From JABDMH01 sp965223215 (lineage in GTDB: Bacteria > Bacteroidota > Bacteroidia > Chitinophagales > Saprospiraceae), in NCBI GenBank assembly GCA_965223215.1, contig CBDCVZ010000010.1:7812001-7876000 (forward strand): a stretch of 64,000 nucleotides of DNA, given 5' to 3'. Numbering within the stretch: position 1 is the stretch's first letter; each line of letters begins with the position of its first letter. This document shows positions 26,808 through 36,214 of this stretch, piece after piece. The position numbers and the translations under genes were made by a program. Below the pieces are notes generated by a model. That model saw only the letters and a program-made list of their open reading frames with translations. It was not told where the DNA came from and did not search any database.

Positions 26808-28262
26808 TTACAACTCCCAACCCGAACGATAATCCCTACCTACAAATTGATTGGCGGCTTCCAGATTGGTGATACGCATGTTCTCACCGTCCCACAGCAA
26901 TTTTTTACGACCGTAGAATTGCCACTTATCATCGTTGTCCTTAGTGCGTAGTAAATAGCTTCGGATGGCTAGGTTGCCCATCAGCACAGTCTCGGTCATC
27001 GGACCTGCGTAGTCAAAAGAGGACGTAAGCGCTTGGTGTTCTTTGCTGCCGAAGCCAGCCTTGCAGGCATCCACCCACTTTCGATGATGTCCATATTCCG
27101 GTTCGTCAAAATCTTCTTCTTCCGGTCCAAATTCGGTGGTACCATCGTTCAAATAAAGCTTGGGCATCAGTGGTGAGCTGTCATTAATATTGGTGGAGAT
27201 AATTCCATTTTCGCCCATGATCAGCACGCCATTGTTACTGTTCTCTCCACCGATTTCGTGATCTGCCGGAATAATTTCAGGGTGAGAAGGCCTGATGCCC
27301 CCATCACTCCAGGTCATTTCAATGGGTGATTTACTCTTTTCGGTTGCATCAAAATGCAAGGTGATGAATGACGAAGCTGGACAGCCTTCCGGATGATAAT
27401 CGGCAGTCCACATTCCAGAGTAGACTGCACCAACACTGCACTCGGCATCTTTGGGGTATTTTAAACCCAGCGTTCGAAAAGGAATATCAATTAGATGACA
27501 CCCGACATCACCTAGGGCACCCGTACCAAAGTCCCACCAACCCCGCCAATTAAATGGATGTAAATTAGGCGTATACGGTCGGTCGGCTGCTGGACCCAGC
27601 CACAAATCCCAATTAAATTTTTTGGGTTTCTTCTTCCTGCTGGGTTTGGGCATGGCTCCTCCTTGGGGCCAAACCGGACGATTGGTCCATACCTGAACTT
27701 TTGCGATTTTGCCAAGCTTGCCCGAGTCAACCCATTGCTGGACCATATTTAGATAAGGATTCGAGCCGCCCTGGTTTCCCATCTGACTGACAATTTGGTT
27801 GTTGCGGGCCATCTCGGTGAGCATGCGGGCCTCGCGTATATTGTGGGTCATCGGTTTCTGAACGTAGACATGGATGCCGCGCTTCATAGCGTTTGAAGCC
27901 GCGGGAGCGTGTACATGGTCTGGTGTTGAAATGGTCACAGCATCGATGTCCTTTTCCTGGTCCAACATCACTCGGTAATCAGCGTAGATTTTAGCTTTAG
28001 GAAAGGCCTTGATGGAGTCTTTGGCGTTACCGGTGAAGTCGACGTCACAAAGCGCAACGATCCGTTCCCTTCCTCCCACAGAAGCGTTTCGTATATCAGT
28101 ACGACCTTTACCTCCCGCTCCAATGGCAGCAATGTTTAGCTGGTCACTTGGTGCCGTATATCCTCTTCCTCCTAAGATATGTCTTGGAACAATCATAAAA
28201 GAAGAAGCCATGGCACCATACTTCAAAAAATTTCGGCGGCTGTGTGATGTGATGTATGTCAT
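26808..28262 (-). CDS. Tat-exported Gfo/Idh/MocA-family oxidoreductase
   Basis: A 484-residue protein with a twin-arginine signal (SRRNFLKYG), then a Rossmann fold with AAIGAGGKG and the substrate-domain motif VYVQKPMTHN containing the conserved lysine of the EKP motif. Relatives are NAD-dependent oxidoreductases acting on sugars or cyclitols; the exported ones in Bacteroidota are tied to glycan breakdown and often keep NAD tightly bound. It has a clear paralog in the window at 45143-46570 sharing whole stretches such as VWTNRPVWPQG and GTGALGD.GCH. Confidence 0.9.
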   Translation of the reverse strand: MTYITSHSRRNFLKYGAMASSFMIVPRHILGGRGYTAPSDQLNIAAIGAGGKGRTDIRNASVGGRERIVALCDVDFTGNAKDSIKAFPKAKIYADYRVMLDQEKDIDAVTISTPDHVHAPAASNAMKRGIHVYVQKPMTHNIREARMLTEMARNNQIVSQMGNQGGSNPYLNMVQQWVDSGKLGKIAKVQVWTNRPVWPQGGAMPKPSRKKKPKKFNWDLWLGPAADRPYTPNLHPFNWRGWWDFGTGALGDVGCHLIDIPFRTLGLKYPKDAECSVGAVYSGMWTADYHPEGCPASSFITLHFDATEKSKSPIEMTWSDGGIRPSHPEIIPADHEIGGENSNNGVLIMGENGIISTNINDSSPLMPKLYLNDGTTEFGPEEEDFDEPEYGHHRKWVDACKAGFGSKEHQALTSSFDYAGPMTETVLMGNLAIRSYLLRTKDNDDKWQFYGRKKLLWDGENMRITNLEAANQFVGRDYRSGWEL

Positions 28263-28600
28263 AAATCAAACTACTATTTGCGCATCAAAATATGAAAAGA
28301 AACGCAATCAGATGGCTGCCCGGCTCTTTGTGAAGCAAATAACAGAGGGCGCATCATCCTTTAATTATCAAGTGCTGTAACCGATCTAACTTTCGACATC
28401 AGAATCTGACTCGATTTGGATCGAGGCAGGTGGCTGCTGAATTCGAGGGGCAGTTTATTTCTCGTTACTGAGATCGTTGACAAAGGCTTCGGAGTATTAA
28501 TGACTTTTTGTGGTTCGTGTTGATTTCATCATTTTTTATCTTTGATAAAACATCAAGATCCAGCACATTTTGGATGCTAGATATTTTTAAAAACAGATTT
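28263..28600. other. Intergenic region between divergent genes
   Basis: This 338-bp stretch holds the 5' regions of the minus-strand oxidoreductase and the plus-strand FG-GAP lipoprotein. Apart from a TAnnTTTG-type motif at 28537-28544 I see no gene, repeat or RNA in it. Confidence 0.5.
28537..28544 (+). promoter_or_regulatory. Possible Bacteroidota -7 promoter element
   Basis: TATCTTTG fits the TAnnTTTG element of Bacteroidota vegetative promoters and lies 57 bp before the lipoprotein ATG. No TTG sits at the ideal -33 spacing (candidates give spacers of 14 and 26), so support is weak. Confidence 0.3.
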
Positions 28601-29830
28601 ATGAAGTACCCGAAAATTGTTTTTGTCCTTTTCCTTTTTGCGGCATGCCAGTCTGAACCCGATTCAGACCAGACGGCGGATAAGGTGCCAGAAAAAAAGC
28701 TAAGTTTCACTTCTTTACCTATTTCTCAAGAAGCAAATCTTTGGTGGGCGCGAACATTGGCAGATGTGGACGGTGATCAGATTATTGATTTGGTGTTAAT
28801 TGATAACAATGGTGCGGGTGGATGGCTAGGATATCTCAAGGGCAATCTCGAGGGAAAACCGTGGGAGAGGGTTATTGTTGCAGAAACATCGCCCAATGGT
28901 AAGAAGTTTGCAGCTGGTGATTTGGCTTGTGGCGATCTCGATGCTGATGGCGATGTTGATCTTATCGGTGTGGAACATCCAGGTGAATGGACCGATGCCG
29001 ATGCTACTGCAACCTTATTCTGGTACGAACAAGATGGGGATGAGTGGAAGCCTCACTTGGTGGGCGAAATTCCGAGTGCTCTTAAAGACATCAGTTTAGA
29101 GGACCTCAATAAAGATGGACTGCCAGAAATCGTCACGGTTACCTACAATGAAGAGACCCTGTCCCTATTCGGAAGAAGGGAGTCCGCAGAATTTAGCAAA
29201 GTCTGGGATAGGAAATTGGAGAACCTGCACGAAGGGATGGATGTGGGAGATTTAGATGGCGATGGATGGCCAGATATTGCTGCCAATGGGTATTGGTTGC
29301 GGAACCCTGGCGATCTTGCTGGTACATGGGATGTCGGCACCATAGATTCGCAGTGGTTTAGCCAAATGGATGATCACTGGTCACGGAATGCCACTAAAGT
29401 AGTTTGTGCTGATGTAGATGGCGACAATCGTGAGGAGGTATTTATAACACATTCTGAAAAGGGTGGTTACCCACTGGCCAAGTATGATTTGGAAGACGAC
29501 AACTGGCACAAAGAGGTACTGTTGGATTCGATACCTGCAGCACACAGTTTGGTGGTCGTCGATTTGGATCTGGACGGTGTGCCTGAGGTACTGACCGGAG
29601 TAAATCGGAATCGAGCCATCAATATTGTCGAAGAGGATGGAGGTAGTGTTGCACCTACCGAATTTCCAGTCATCATTCTCAAGGGAAAGACGAGTTCGAT
29701 TATTAATCAAGACGGTGTATACAATCTCTTGGCCGCTGATCTTGAGGGAGATGGTGACATTGACTTATTTCGCCTCACTTCTCATGATGAGAAAGATATG
29801 TGGTTGATGAGAAATGATTGGATTCAATAA
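28601..29830 (+). CDS. FG-GAP/VCBS repeat lipoprotein
   Basis: The ATG at 28601 gives 409 residues starting with a lipoprotein signal (FLFAACQ); the frame is open upstream but the lipobox decides this start. The rest carries several FG-GAP/VCBS beta-propeller repeats with calcium-loop sequences: DVDGDQIIDLV, DLDADGDVDLIG, DLNKDGLPEIV, DLDGDGWPDIA, DVDGDNREEV, DLDLDGVPEVL and DLEGDGDIDLF. A seven-bladed propeller on the cell surface or in the periplasm is expected. Function is unknown; such proteins often bind ligands or partners in glycan systems. Confidence 0.9.
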   Translation: MKYPKIVFVLFLFAACQSEPDSDQTADKVPEKKLSFTSLPISQEANLWWARTLADVDGDQIIDLVLIDNNGAGGWLGYLKGNLEGKPWERVIVAETSPNGKKFAAGDLACGDLDADGDVDLIGVEHPGEWTDADATATLFWYEQDGDEWKPHLVGEIPSALKDISLEDLNKDGLPEIVTVTYNEETLSLFGRRESAEFSKVWDRKLENLHEGMDVGDLDGDGWPDIAANGYWLRNPGDLAGTWDVGTIDSQWFSQMDDHWSRNATKVVCADVDGDNREEVFITHSEKGGYPLAKYDLEDDNWHKEVLLDSIPAAHSLVVVDLDLDGVPEVLTGVNRNRAINIVEEDGGSVAPTEFPVIILKGKTSSIINQDGVYNLLAADLEGDGDIDLFRLTSHDEKDMWLMRNDWIQ

Positions 29831-29899
29831 AAGATCTGGTGAAATTCCTGAAAACAGGTTGGTGATAGATCGGGAAAAACCAATGAGTCAGGTCACTGA

Positions 29900-30271
29900 T
29901 CATATATGCTGGTCAATTAATATTGGATTTCCATCTGGATCGATGATGGAAAAGCTAGCTGGACCAGAACCAGACTCGTCTGCTTCGGTTGCCAAGTCGA
30001 TTCCCCTTTTCTTGAGCTCCTGTTGAATGGCTCTAATGTCTGAAAATGACTCAAGGGTCTCAGCCTCTTGGTCCCAGCCTGGATTGAAGGTTAGAATATT
30101 CTTATCAAACATACCTTGAAAAAGACCGATTAATGTTGAGCCATTTTTCATGATCAAATAGTTTTTTTCCATGTCTCCTGCAAATACCACAAAGCCTAGT
30201 TTTTCGTAAAATTCTTTTGAAACTAAAAGATTCTTGACGGAGAGGCTCACTGAAAAAGCACCTAATTGCAT
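29900..30271 (-). CDS. VOC-family (glyoxalase-like) protein
   Basis: The ATG at 30271 gives 123 residues matching a single vicinal-oxygen-chelate domain: SVSLSVKNLLVSKEFYEKLGF at the start, and FSIIDPDGNPILIDQ at the end. The frame extends to 30331, but the extra residues are not family-like. VOC proteins include glyoxalases, dioxygenases and antibiotic-binding proteins; the exact role cannot be told. It converges on the FG-GAP gene. Confidence 0.85.
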   Translation of the reverse strand: MQLGAFSVSLSVKNLLVSKEFYEKLGFVVFAGDMEKNYLIMKNGSTLIGLFQGMFDKNILTFNPGWDQEAETLESFSDIRAIQQELKKRGIDLATEADESGSGPASFSIIDPDGNPILIDQHI

Positions 30272-30403
30272 CTGATTCAAATTTTGTTGATGAATAATAT
30301 TGGGCAATCCACAGTATGTCATGAAGTCCATACATACACCAGATCATGAATGATATCGCAATGAAGGTAATGAATATCAGTGGACTAATGCCCGAGAAAA
30401 TTT

Positions 30404-30835
30404 CTAAGCAATTTCACCCCAATAGGTTAACAAAACAGAACAAGTCAGAAGAACGCAGGCAACTAATATGCCCATCCGCGGTTTTGAAAACCAGTACTTG
30501 CTGGCCAACCACAAGTAGTAGTATAGAACAATCAAATTGATACATGAAAAAAGGAAATCCTGCTGTAGAATGTCACCATAGGCTTGAATTAAATAAATAT
30601 TAATGGCGCCAAAAAAAATAGCACCAAGACTATGGCTGGCATTAAAACCTATCCAGGCCTTCCACATGGTAGTTTCAGAAGTAAGGATGGGGTACGATGT
30701 CTTCATTTTCTGGATGACATCAGCATTTTTTGATGAAAATTTGTTGGAGAAGAAGGTGAAATACAGATGGATTGATCCCAGCGTAAAAATGATGAGAGCA
30801 CCGGTCTCCCATAAATATTTTGCTAAAGTGACCAT
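30404..30835 (-). CDS. Four-helix membrane protein, unknown function
   Basis: A 143-residue hydrophobic protein with four predicted membrane helices (about 7-28, 62-84, 88-110, 118-138). A conserved-looking segment WKAWIGFNASHSLGAIFFGA holds charged or polar residues within helix 2. I do not recognise a function. It lies 132 bp upstream of the VOC gene on the same strand and may be co-transcribed. Confidence 0.75.
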   Translation of the reverse strand: MVTLAKYLWETGALIIFTLGSIHLYFTFFSNKFSSKNADVIQKMKTSYPILTSETTMWKAWIGFNASHSLGAIFFGAINIYLIQAYGDILQQDFLFSCINLIVLYYYLWLASKYWFSKPRMGILVACVLLTCSVLLTYWGEIA

Positions 30836-31058
30836 ATTAATTTACAATTTAGATCAAGGTACGATTTAAAAAGGCTTGTTTTGGTTGCTCCCCCTACCAA
30901 GGTGCCAAAAACAATAGTACATTCAACCCGGTTTGGCAAACTAAATCGGTTTGGCTGCCTCAAGAATAATTGCTTACTTGGAGCTTTTGCGAGATCAGTA
31001 TGATCCTAAGGCCAATTTCCCACACGGCAAGGAGTGTTGGAGCAAGTTCATATCAACT

Positions 31059-32465
31059 ATGAGTCGAATTAATGCATGCACCAAGAAGTACCGCCCCACC
31101 GGTGGATTTTTAGTGTTAATGATCATGGGACTGTGGTCCGCCAATTTAGGTGCAGTATCTTTCTTCGTTAACAACTATGATTCTTTTAATAAGGCACAAC
31201 AACGTGCTTCGGCAGGTGATACCATCATGTGGCAGTCAGGAACCTATGAAGATGTCGTCATCGACATCGTCAGAGATGGCATCGTCTTTATCTCTCAAGA
31301 GTTGGGTCGTGTCATCTTTACCGGTCAGAGCTCGTTTGTTGTTTTTGCCGATTCAGTGCTGGTTGGAGGATTTCAGTTTAAAAATGGCCAGGTATCTGGA
31401 GACATCATGAAAATATCCGGAAGCCACAATGTGATCGAGCAAATTAATTTCTCCAATTATCGATGTCACTATTACCTAAATATTCTGCCCGAGGCCCGCT
31501 GGATCACCATTAAAAAATGCAATTTTGAAAGAAAACCTGAAGTCCCAGCCACTTCTGTCGTACAAATTCAAGTGGATGAGCTCCATCCAGGGTACCATGT
31601 AGTGCGCCATTGTTCATTTAGAGACCATACCGCTCCGGATACTGCAGGTGGCGATTATGGCATCGAAGCCCTGCGAATTGGCTATAGTTTTCAATCTACT
31701 TTTATTAGTCGAACTATTGTTGAGTATTGCTATTTTACAAATTGCATGGGTGATGGAGAAATCATTTCCTCAAAGGCCTGGCAGAACGTTTACCGGTATA
31801 ATACTTTTGAGAACAATGGTGATTCACATTTTACCCTTCGACACGGTAGCGAAAATGTGGTCTATGGCAACTTTTTTATCAATGGAGCTGGTATTCGAAT
31901 CAAGGAAGGTCAAAATCACATGATTTATAATAATTATTTTCAGACGGGCGAGAGATTTTCAATTAAATTAATGAATCATCATGCAGATCCTCTAGAGGGT
32001 ATCAAAATTGTCCATAATACGTTTGCTTCTTCAGGGCCAATTCTCTTGGGTGCAGAGGGAAACCACATGCCTCAGCAAATAAGTTTGGTTGCAAATTTGT
32101 TTTTGCGGCCTCCACAGGCGATCGTGATGGAAAACACCGGAAGTGAATTTTTGCAAGGGAATTTAATGTCGGGCATTTCATCACAGAAACACCCTAATTT
32201 TGACAATGTTGCGGTAGCTACCTTACGTCACGATGATTTGATCTACCCAGCCGCAGAATCGATGCAGCAGTTGGCCACCGCATACGACGACATTCACTTG
32301 CTGGATATTCCAGAGTTAGACGATGACCCCTCGTTGCAATTTGATATCATGCAGCAAAACCGAACGCGGCGGTCGTTCACCGCGGGATGTTTTCAACCGA
32401 CTTCTGAATCCATCTTTAAAAGGTATGTCACCAGCAGTGATTGCGGACCTTCATATTCCTATTAA
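31059..32465 (+). CDS. PL6-like polysaccharide lyase (alginate lyase / chondroitinase B type)
   Basis: The ATG at 31059 gives 468 residues with an N-terminal hydrophobic segment (about 17-33) acting as signal or anchor; a TTG further upstream is unlikely. The body is a right-handed beta-helix. The PL6 active-site block is visible as GDGEIISSKAWQNVYRYNTF and HFTLRHG: E234, K239 and R261 match the catalytic lysine and arginine of chondroitinase B. Typical PL6 start motifs (A.AGDTI....G.Y.D) are also present. It should cleave a uronate polymer by beta-elimination; the polymer is not known. The next gene is a sulfotransferase, but 111 bp away. Confidence 0.85.
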   Translation: MSRINACTKKYRPTGGFLVLMIMGLWSANLGAVSFFVNNYDSFNKAQQRASAGDTIMWQSGTYEDVVIDIVRDGIVFISQELGRVIFTGQSSFVVFADSVLVGGFQFKNGQVSGDIMKISGSHNVIEQINFSNYRCHYYLNILPEARWITIKKCNFERKPEVPATSVVQIQVDELHPGYHVVRHCSFRDHTAPDTAGGDYGIEALRIGYSFQSTFISRTIVEYCYFTNCMGDGEIISSKAWQNVYRYNTFENNGDSHFTLRHGSENVVYGNFFINGAGIRIKEGQNHMIYNNYFQTGERFSIKLMNHHADPLEGIKIVHNTFASSGPILLGAEGNHMPQQISLVANLFLRPPQAIVMENTGSEFLQGNLMSGISSQKHPNFDNVAVATLRHDDLIYPAAESMQQLATAYDDIHLLDIPELDDDPSLQFDIMQQNRTRRSFTAGCFQPTSESIFKRYVTSSDCGPSYSY

Positions 32466-32576
32466 TTTTTGCAACCATTGTTTATAGTCCACTATCTGCG
32501 ATGAAAGGATTAGATTTTCGGTACATCTGCTATTACCTAGCTACTCCATTTAACTCATGCAAGTAAATATCAAAAA

Positions 32577-33344
32577 GTGAGCGTTCCAAAACAATCTTTT
32601 ATCATCTGGTTTTCACCACGTACGGGAAGCAGCCTGCTTTGCAAATCGTTGGAAGACACCGGTGTCTGTGGCAAGGCAGGCGAATGTCTGAACGATCAGG
32701 GAGACCAGTCTTTAGCTTCTTACTACCAAATCAAGAATTTTGACCAATTATGCGCGAACTTATGGCACCGAGGCACAAGTGTTAATGGCATATTTGGGGT
32801 CAAATACTCCTGCTATCGATTCCATCATGAGCGTGTTGGTCGGGAATTGGCTGGCCTGCAAAAATTAGAGGACACCCAGCCAACAGAGTGGAAGGTGATG
32901 TCTAAGATTTTTCCGAATTGTAAGCACATTTTTCTGACCCGTAGGAATAAGATCCGGACGGCAGTGTCCTGGTGGAAGGCGATTCAAGATGATATCTGGC
33001 ACCTGAAGCAGGGATCAGAAGCGACCAAAGACACACGATTTTACCAAGATAAATACGATGCGCCAGCACTGCGCCACCTTTTGCGGGAACATTGCCTGAG
33101 GGAGGCTTACACGGGAGAATTCTTTACAAAGAATCAGATCGTGCCAATGACCATCGTTTATGAGGACTTTATAGCCGACTATGAAGGCACTCTTCGCAGA
33201 ATCCTGGCCTTTTTAGGTATTCGTGATGGGACCATGCCTATCGAACCACCCTACTATCAAAAGACATCAGACGAAAACTCCGAGGCGTGGATCCAGCAAT
33301 TTCGAGATGATCTTCAGCAAGGATGGGACAAGCCTGCCTGGTAA
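32577..33344 (+). CDS. Stf0-type sulfotransferase
   Basis: A 255-residue protein with a GTG start. The PAPS 5'-phosphosulfate-binding motif FSPRTGSSLLCKSLEDTG is at residues 12-29, and FLTRRNKIRTAVSWWKA fits the 3'-phosphate-binding region. This matches Stf0, the trehalose 2-sulfotransferase family. It transfers sulfate from PAPS to a carbohydrate or lipid hydroxyl; the acceptor is unknown. No signal peptide is seen, so it acts in the cytoplasm. Confidence 0.88.
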   Translation: MSVPKQSFIIWFSPRTGSSLLCKSLEDTGVCGKAGECLNDQGDQSLASYYQIKNFDQLCANLWHRGTSVNGIFGVKYSCYRFHHERVGRELAGLQKLEDTQPTEWKVMSKIFPNCKHIFLTRRNKIRTAVSWWKAIQDDIWHLKQGSEATKDTRFYQDKYDAPALRHLLREHCLREAYTGEFFTKNQIVPMTIVYEDFIADYEGTLRRILAFLGIRDGTMPIEPPYYQKTSDENSEAWIQQFRDDLQQGWDKPAW

Positions 33345-33547
33345 GATGCGTTATCCATAAGAGTGGGCATAGAAGCAACGAGTTATATTGGTGATCCTTC
33401 GGAAAATTTGAAACAAGCAAGCAAGGCCTTGGTTAGAAGATGTGTTACGGACCCCGACATCCAACGATTTTTTATTTGGGTTGAGTTATTGAGTCAATTA
33501 TTCCATGTAATTTCGACCTTATTTGCAGGGATCTCAAATTATCAAGG

Positions 33548-34039
33548 ATGGTATCAGAAAGCCAAATAATTTCACAGATTTTACATCATACCAGGAGGCT
33601 TACTAGATGGTATCTGTCGCTGATTCCTGATGATGCATTTCTCAAGCGAATCGAGGTAGAGGGTCAACAAATAAATAGTCCTTATTGGATCGCGGCTCAC
33701 TTGATCTGGGCGGAAGCAACCATAGCAGGTGAGATCGGTGGTCCCACGTTAGGTGCAAAATGGCGAAAATTTCGCATCGGAAGTAAGGAAGTAGATGCTC
33801 AGGCGGATTGGCCTAGTTTAGAAATATTAAAATCTGAATTTATGGCAGTTCATAAGGCAGTTGGAACCTTTCTGAGTACCTTACCTGACCAGCATCTTGA
33901 TCTCATTTATCCAGACAAGGCCTTTCATAAGATATTCAAGACCAATCGAGAAGCACTTTATCATCTGATCCGTCATGAGGCTTATCATGCAGGTCAGTTG
34001 GGTTTATTGTGTAAGGTGTGCGGGATCAAAACCATTTAA
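33548..34039 (+). CDS. DinB-family protein
   Basis: A 163-residue four-helix-bundle protein. Possible metal-ligand histidines are in YWIAAHLIWAEA and in YHLIRHEAYHAGQLGLL, the typical HxxxYHxGQ end of the DinB/YfiT fold. Such proteins bind a metal and some are thiol-dependent S-transferases; the substrate here is unknown. A second DinB-fold gene lies 1.2 kb downstream on the same strand. Confidence 0.85.
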   Translation: MVSESQIISQILHHTRRLTRWYLSLIPDDAFLKRIEVEGQQINSPYWIAAHLIWAEATIAGEIGGPTLGAKWRKFRIGSKEVDAQADWPSLEILKSEFMAVHKAVGTFLSTLPDQHLDLIYPDKAFHKIFKTNREALYHLIRHEAYHAGQLGLLCKVCGIKTI

Positions 34040-34064
34040 TACAGGTGTAATTCACGATTGAGAA

Positions 34065-35096
34065 ATGACTTTAAGATTCCACTTCATCCTGTTATTCTTA
34101 GGCACTTTTTGTGTGGCATCCCTAGTAGGGCAAGAGGGAGAGATCATGACCATCAACGGTCCGATTCAACCTTCCGAAATGGGTAAGACACTCATCCATG
34201 AGCATGTCTTTCTCGATTGGTCGGGTGCTGACCGCATTGATCCCAAAAATTGGAATTCAGATGAAGCCTATGAAGTCATTTTGCCCTTCTTACTGGAAGT
34301 GAAAAAGCACGGGGTCACGACCTTTATGGAATGCACTCCGACGTACTTAGGAAAAAATGTGCCCTTACTGAAGCGTTTAGCAGATGCTACTAAACTTCAG
34401 ATCATTACGAATACCGGATTCTATGCCGCTCGTAAACATCAATATCTTCCGGAGAAAGTTCAGCGGCTCAGGGCTTCGGAAATTGCCTCCATTTGGATTG
34501 ACGACTGGCGAAACGGCATCGATGATTCGGGTGTGAGGCCCGGATTTATCAAGATTGGAGTTGATAGCAAACCTGACCTCGAGTCGGTGGACACTAAAAT
34601 TGTTCGGGCTGCTGCTCAGACCCACCTGGCTACTGGCTTGACCATCGTGGCACACACCGGTGATGATACCACTGCTTTTCAACAACTTAAGATTATCGAA
34701 AGCGAAGGAGTTTCACCGGAGGCATTTGTATGGACACACGCTCAGCGTGGCACCACCCATGGTCATATTCGCGCAGCAAGAGCTGGAACCTGGATTTCTC
34801 TTGATGGTTTGGGTTGGGCTCGACCGACACCCGGAAACCTGCAGGAACTTGAAAAATATGCGGGATTTCTGCTTGCCTTGAAAGAGCATCAGCTACTCCA
34901 TAAGGTGTTGATCTCTCACGATGCCGGTTGGTATACGGTGGGAGAGGAGTCACAGGGGTCTTATCGGGGTTATACCCTAATTTTTGAAATATTAATACCA
35001 TATCTGAATCGTCTCGGATTTGAGGAATCAGATTGGCAGCAGCTTTTAATCGATAATCCGCAGGCAGCTTACCAAATTAGAGTTCGGAAAATCTAA
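34065..35096 (+). CDS. Secreted phosphotriesterase-family hydrolase
   Basis: A 343-residue protein with a signal peptide (cut near SLVGQE). The amidohydrolase metal ligands of the phosphotriesterase family are all visible: HEHVF (H45, H47), the bridging lysine in FIKIGVD (K163), H197 in IVAHTGD, H225 in WTHAQRG and D286 in SHDAGWY. Family members hydrolyse lactones, phosphotriesters or carboxylic esters; many in Bacteroidota act on unknown lactones. It starts 25 bp after the DinB-fold gene, so the two may form an operon. Confidence 0.9.
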   Translation: MTLRFHFILLFLGTFCVASLVGQEGEIMTINGPIQPSEMGKTLIHEHVFLDWSGADRIDPKNWNSDEAYEVILPFLLEVKKHGVTTFMECTPTYLGKNVPLLKRLADATKLQIITNTGFYAARKHQYLPEKVQRLRASEIASIWIDDWRNGIDDSGVRPGFIKIGVDSKPDLESVDTKIVRAAAQTHLATGLTIVAHTGDDTTAFQQLKIIESEGVSPEAFVWTHAQRGTTHGHIRAARAGTWISLDGLGWARPTPGNLQELEKYAGFLLALKEHQLLHKVLISHDAGWYTVGEESQGSYRGYTLIFEILIPYLNRLGFEESDWQQLLIDNPQAAYQIRVRKI

Positions 35097-35155
35097 TCGA
35101 TCATAGAGTGCTACAGTCGATCGAGTAGTATTAATTAAATTGCATTCTGAGCACT

Positions 35156-35163
35156 TATTTTTG
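35156..35163 (+). promoter_or_regulatory. Possible Bacteroidota -7 promoter element
   Basis: TATTTTTG fits TAnnTTTG and lies 35 bp before the ATG of the DinB-fold gene. No well-spaced TTG is present upstream, so this is only suggestive. Confidence 0.28.
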
Positions 35164-35198
35164 ACACCATTTCATTCGTTTCGAGAGAAAACATTAAG

Positions 35199-35732
35199 AT
35201 GTCTGACATGACCAAAAAAATATTAAATGCAAATGAATACCATGCCTACTTTCAAAGGTATATCGATCAGGTGGATCTGGATACGAGTCTCAAACAGGGC
35301 TTGAGGGATGGACTGAAAGCCGTCGGCGATTTTTTTGAGCAGGTACCGCAGGATAAGTCTGATTTCGCGTATGCTGAAGGTAAATGGACCATCAAACAAG
35401 TTTTTCAGCATATAATTGATACAGAACGGATTTTTGCTTATCGACTCTTTCGCATAGGCCGGGGCGATAAGGCACCACTGGCAAGTTTTAATCAGGATAT
35501 CTACATCGAACCGTCGCACGCACTCGATAAAGCAATAAATGAATTACTCTCCGAATTTCTCGCGACAAGAAAGTTCACCATTTCATTGGTGGATAGTCTG
35601 GGGGAGGCAGACCTAGCCGAGATTGGGACCTCCAGTGACCAGCCATTATCGGCCAGGGCAGCTGGATTCATCATCTTAGGTCATGTCATTTGGCATATGA
35701 ATATAGTCAGAGAGCGATATCTAGCAGTGTAG
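35199..35732 (+). CDS. DinB-superfamily protein
   Basis: A 177-residue helical protein. The DinB-type pattern is KWTIKQVFQHIIDTERIFAYR with a histidine and a DTE motif, and a closing ILGHVIWHMNIVRERY with two histidines, together making a likely metal site. Function is unknown; related proteins are metal-dependent thiol transferases or damage-inducible proteins. It is only distantly like the DinB-fold protein at 33548. Confidence 0.83.
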   Translation: MSDMTKKILNANEYHAYFQRYIDQVDLDTSLKQGLRDGLKAVGDFFEQVPQDKSDFAYAEGKWTIKQVFQHIIDTERIFAYRLFRIGRGDKAPLASFNQDIYIEPSHALDKAINELLSEFLATRKFTISLVDSLGEADLAEIGTSSDQPLSARAAGFIILGHVIWHMNIVRERYLAV

Positions 35733-35773
35733 CATTGTGCTGTAGTCTACCGGGGTTAAAGCAATAAATGCTG

Positions 35774-36169
35774 TCAAGGGTGCCATCCAGCAAAATGCAT
35801 GGTGTGATTATTTGGGGTATAAATATCGAGTGTCATTGTCTGGTGATTTCCATCCATGACCACGATCTCTGATTGTGGTGGTTCGGTGTAAATACAACCA
35901 TAACATTGCAATCTAAACGAATGGTTCGGGCATAGGGTGTTGACTGTGTCTATGAACAGAAGTAGATTACGCTGGTGACCAAGGAGGTCTTCCGAAGTCG
36001 GCCTTGGTTGCCATTGAGACAAAATGGAATTCAGTGGTTCGGCAAACTCAAGCGTGTCAGTGAGGTCAAAAAATGTGCAGTTTAGACCAAGACTTTCCCC
36101 CTTCTGGCAGGTCACGCTAGTGAGAATTACCATCAGCAAGGGGATTAAAGTCTTGGCGAATGGATGCAT
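35774..36169 (-). CDS. Small secreted protein with lipobox-like signal, unknown function
   Basis: A 131-residue protein with an N-terminal hydrophobic signal and a possible lipobox at SVTC (C21). The mature part has four further cysteines, including CYGCIYTEPPQ. I do not recognise a domain. It lies 45 bp downstream of the double GNAT gene on the same strand, so may be co-transcribed. It converges on the DinB-fold gene. Confidence 0.7.
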   Translation of the reverse strand: MHPFAKTLIPLLMVILTSVTCQKGESLGLNCTFFDLTDTLEFAEPLNSILSQWQPRPTSEDLLGHQRNLLLFIDTVNTLCPNHSFRLQCYGCIYTEPPQSEIVVMDGNHQTMTLDIYTPNNHTMHFAGWHP

Positions 36170-36214
36170 TCGATTTTGAGATAGAACGAATCATTGACTG
36201 GAATCGCTGATCCG

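Noticed and set aside
33363..33569. A 68-codon plus-strand frame between the sulfotransferase and DinB-fold genes
   Set aside because: No ribosome-binding site or protein-like composition, and it overlaps the start of the DinB-fold gene.
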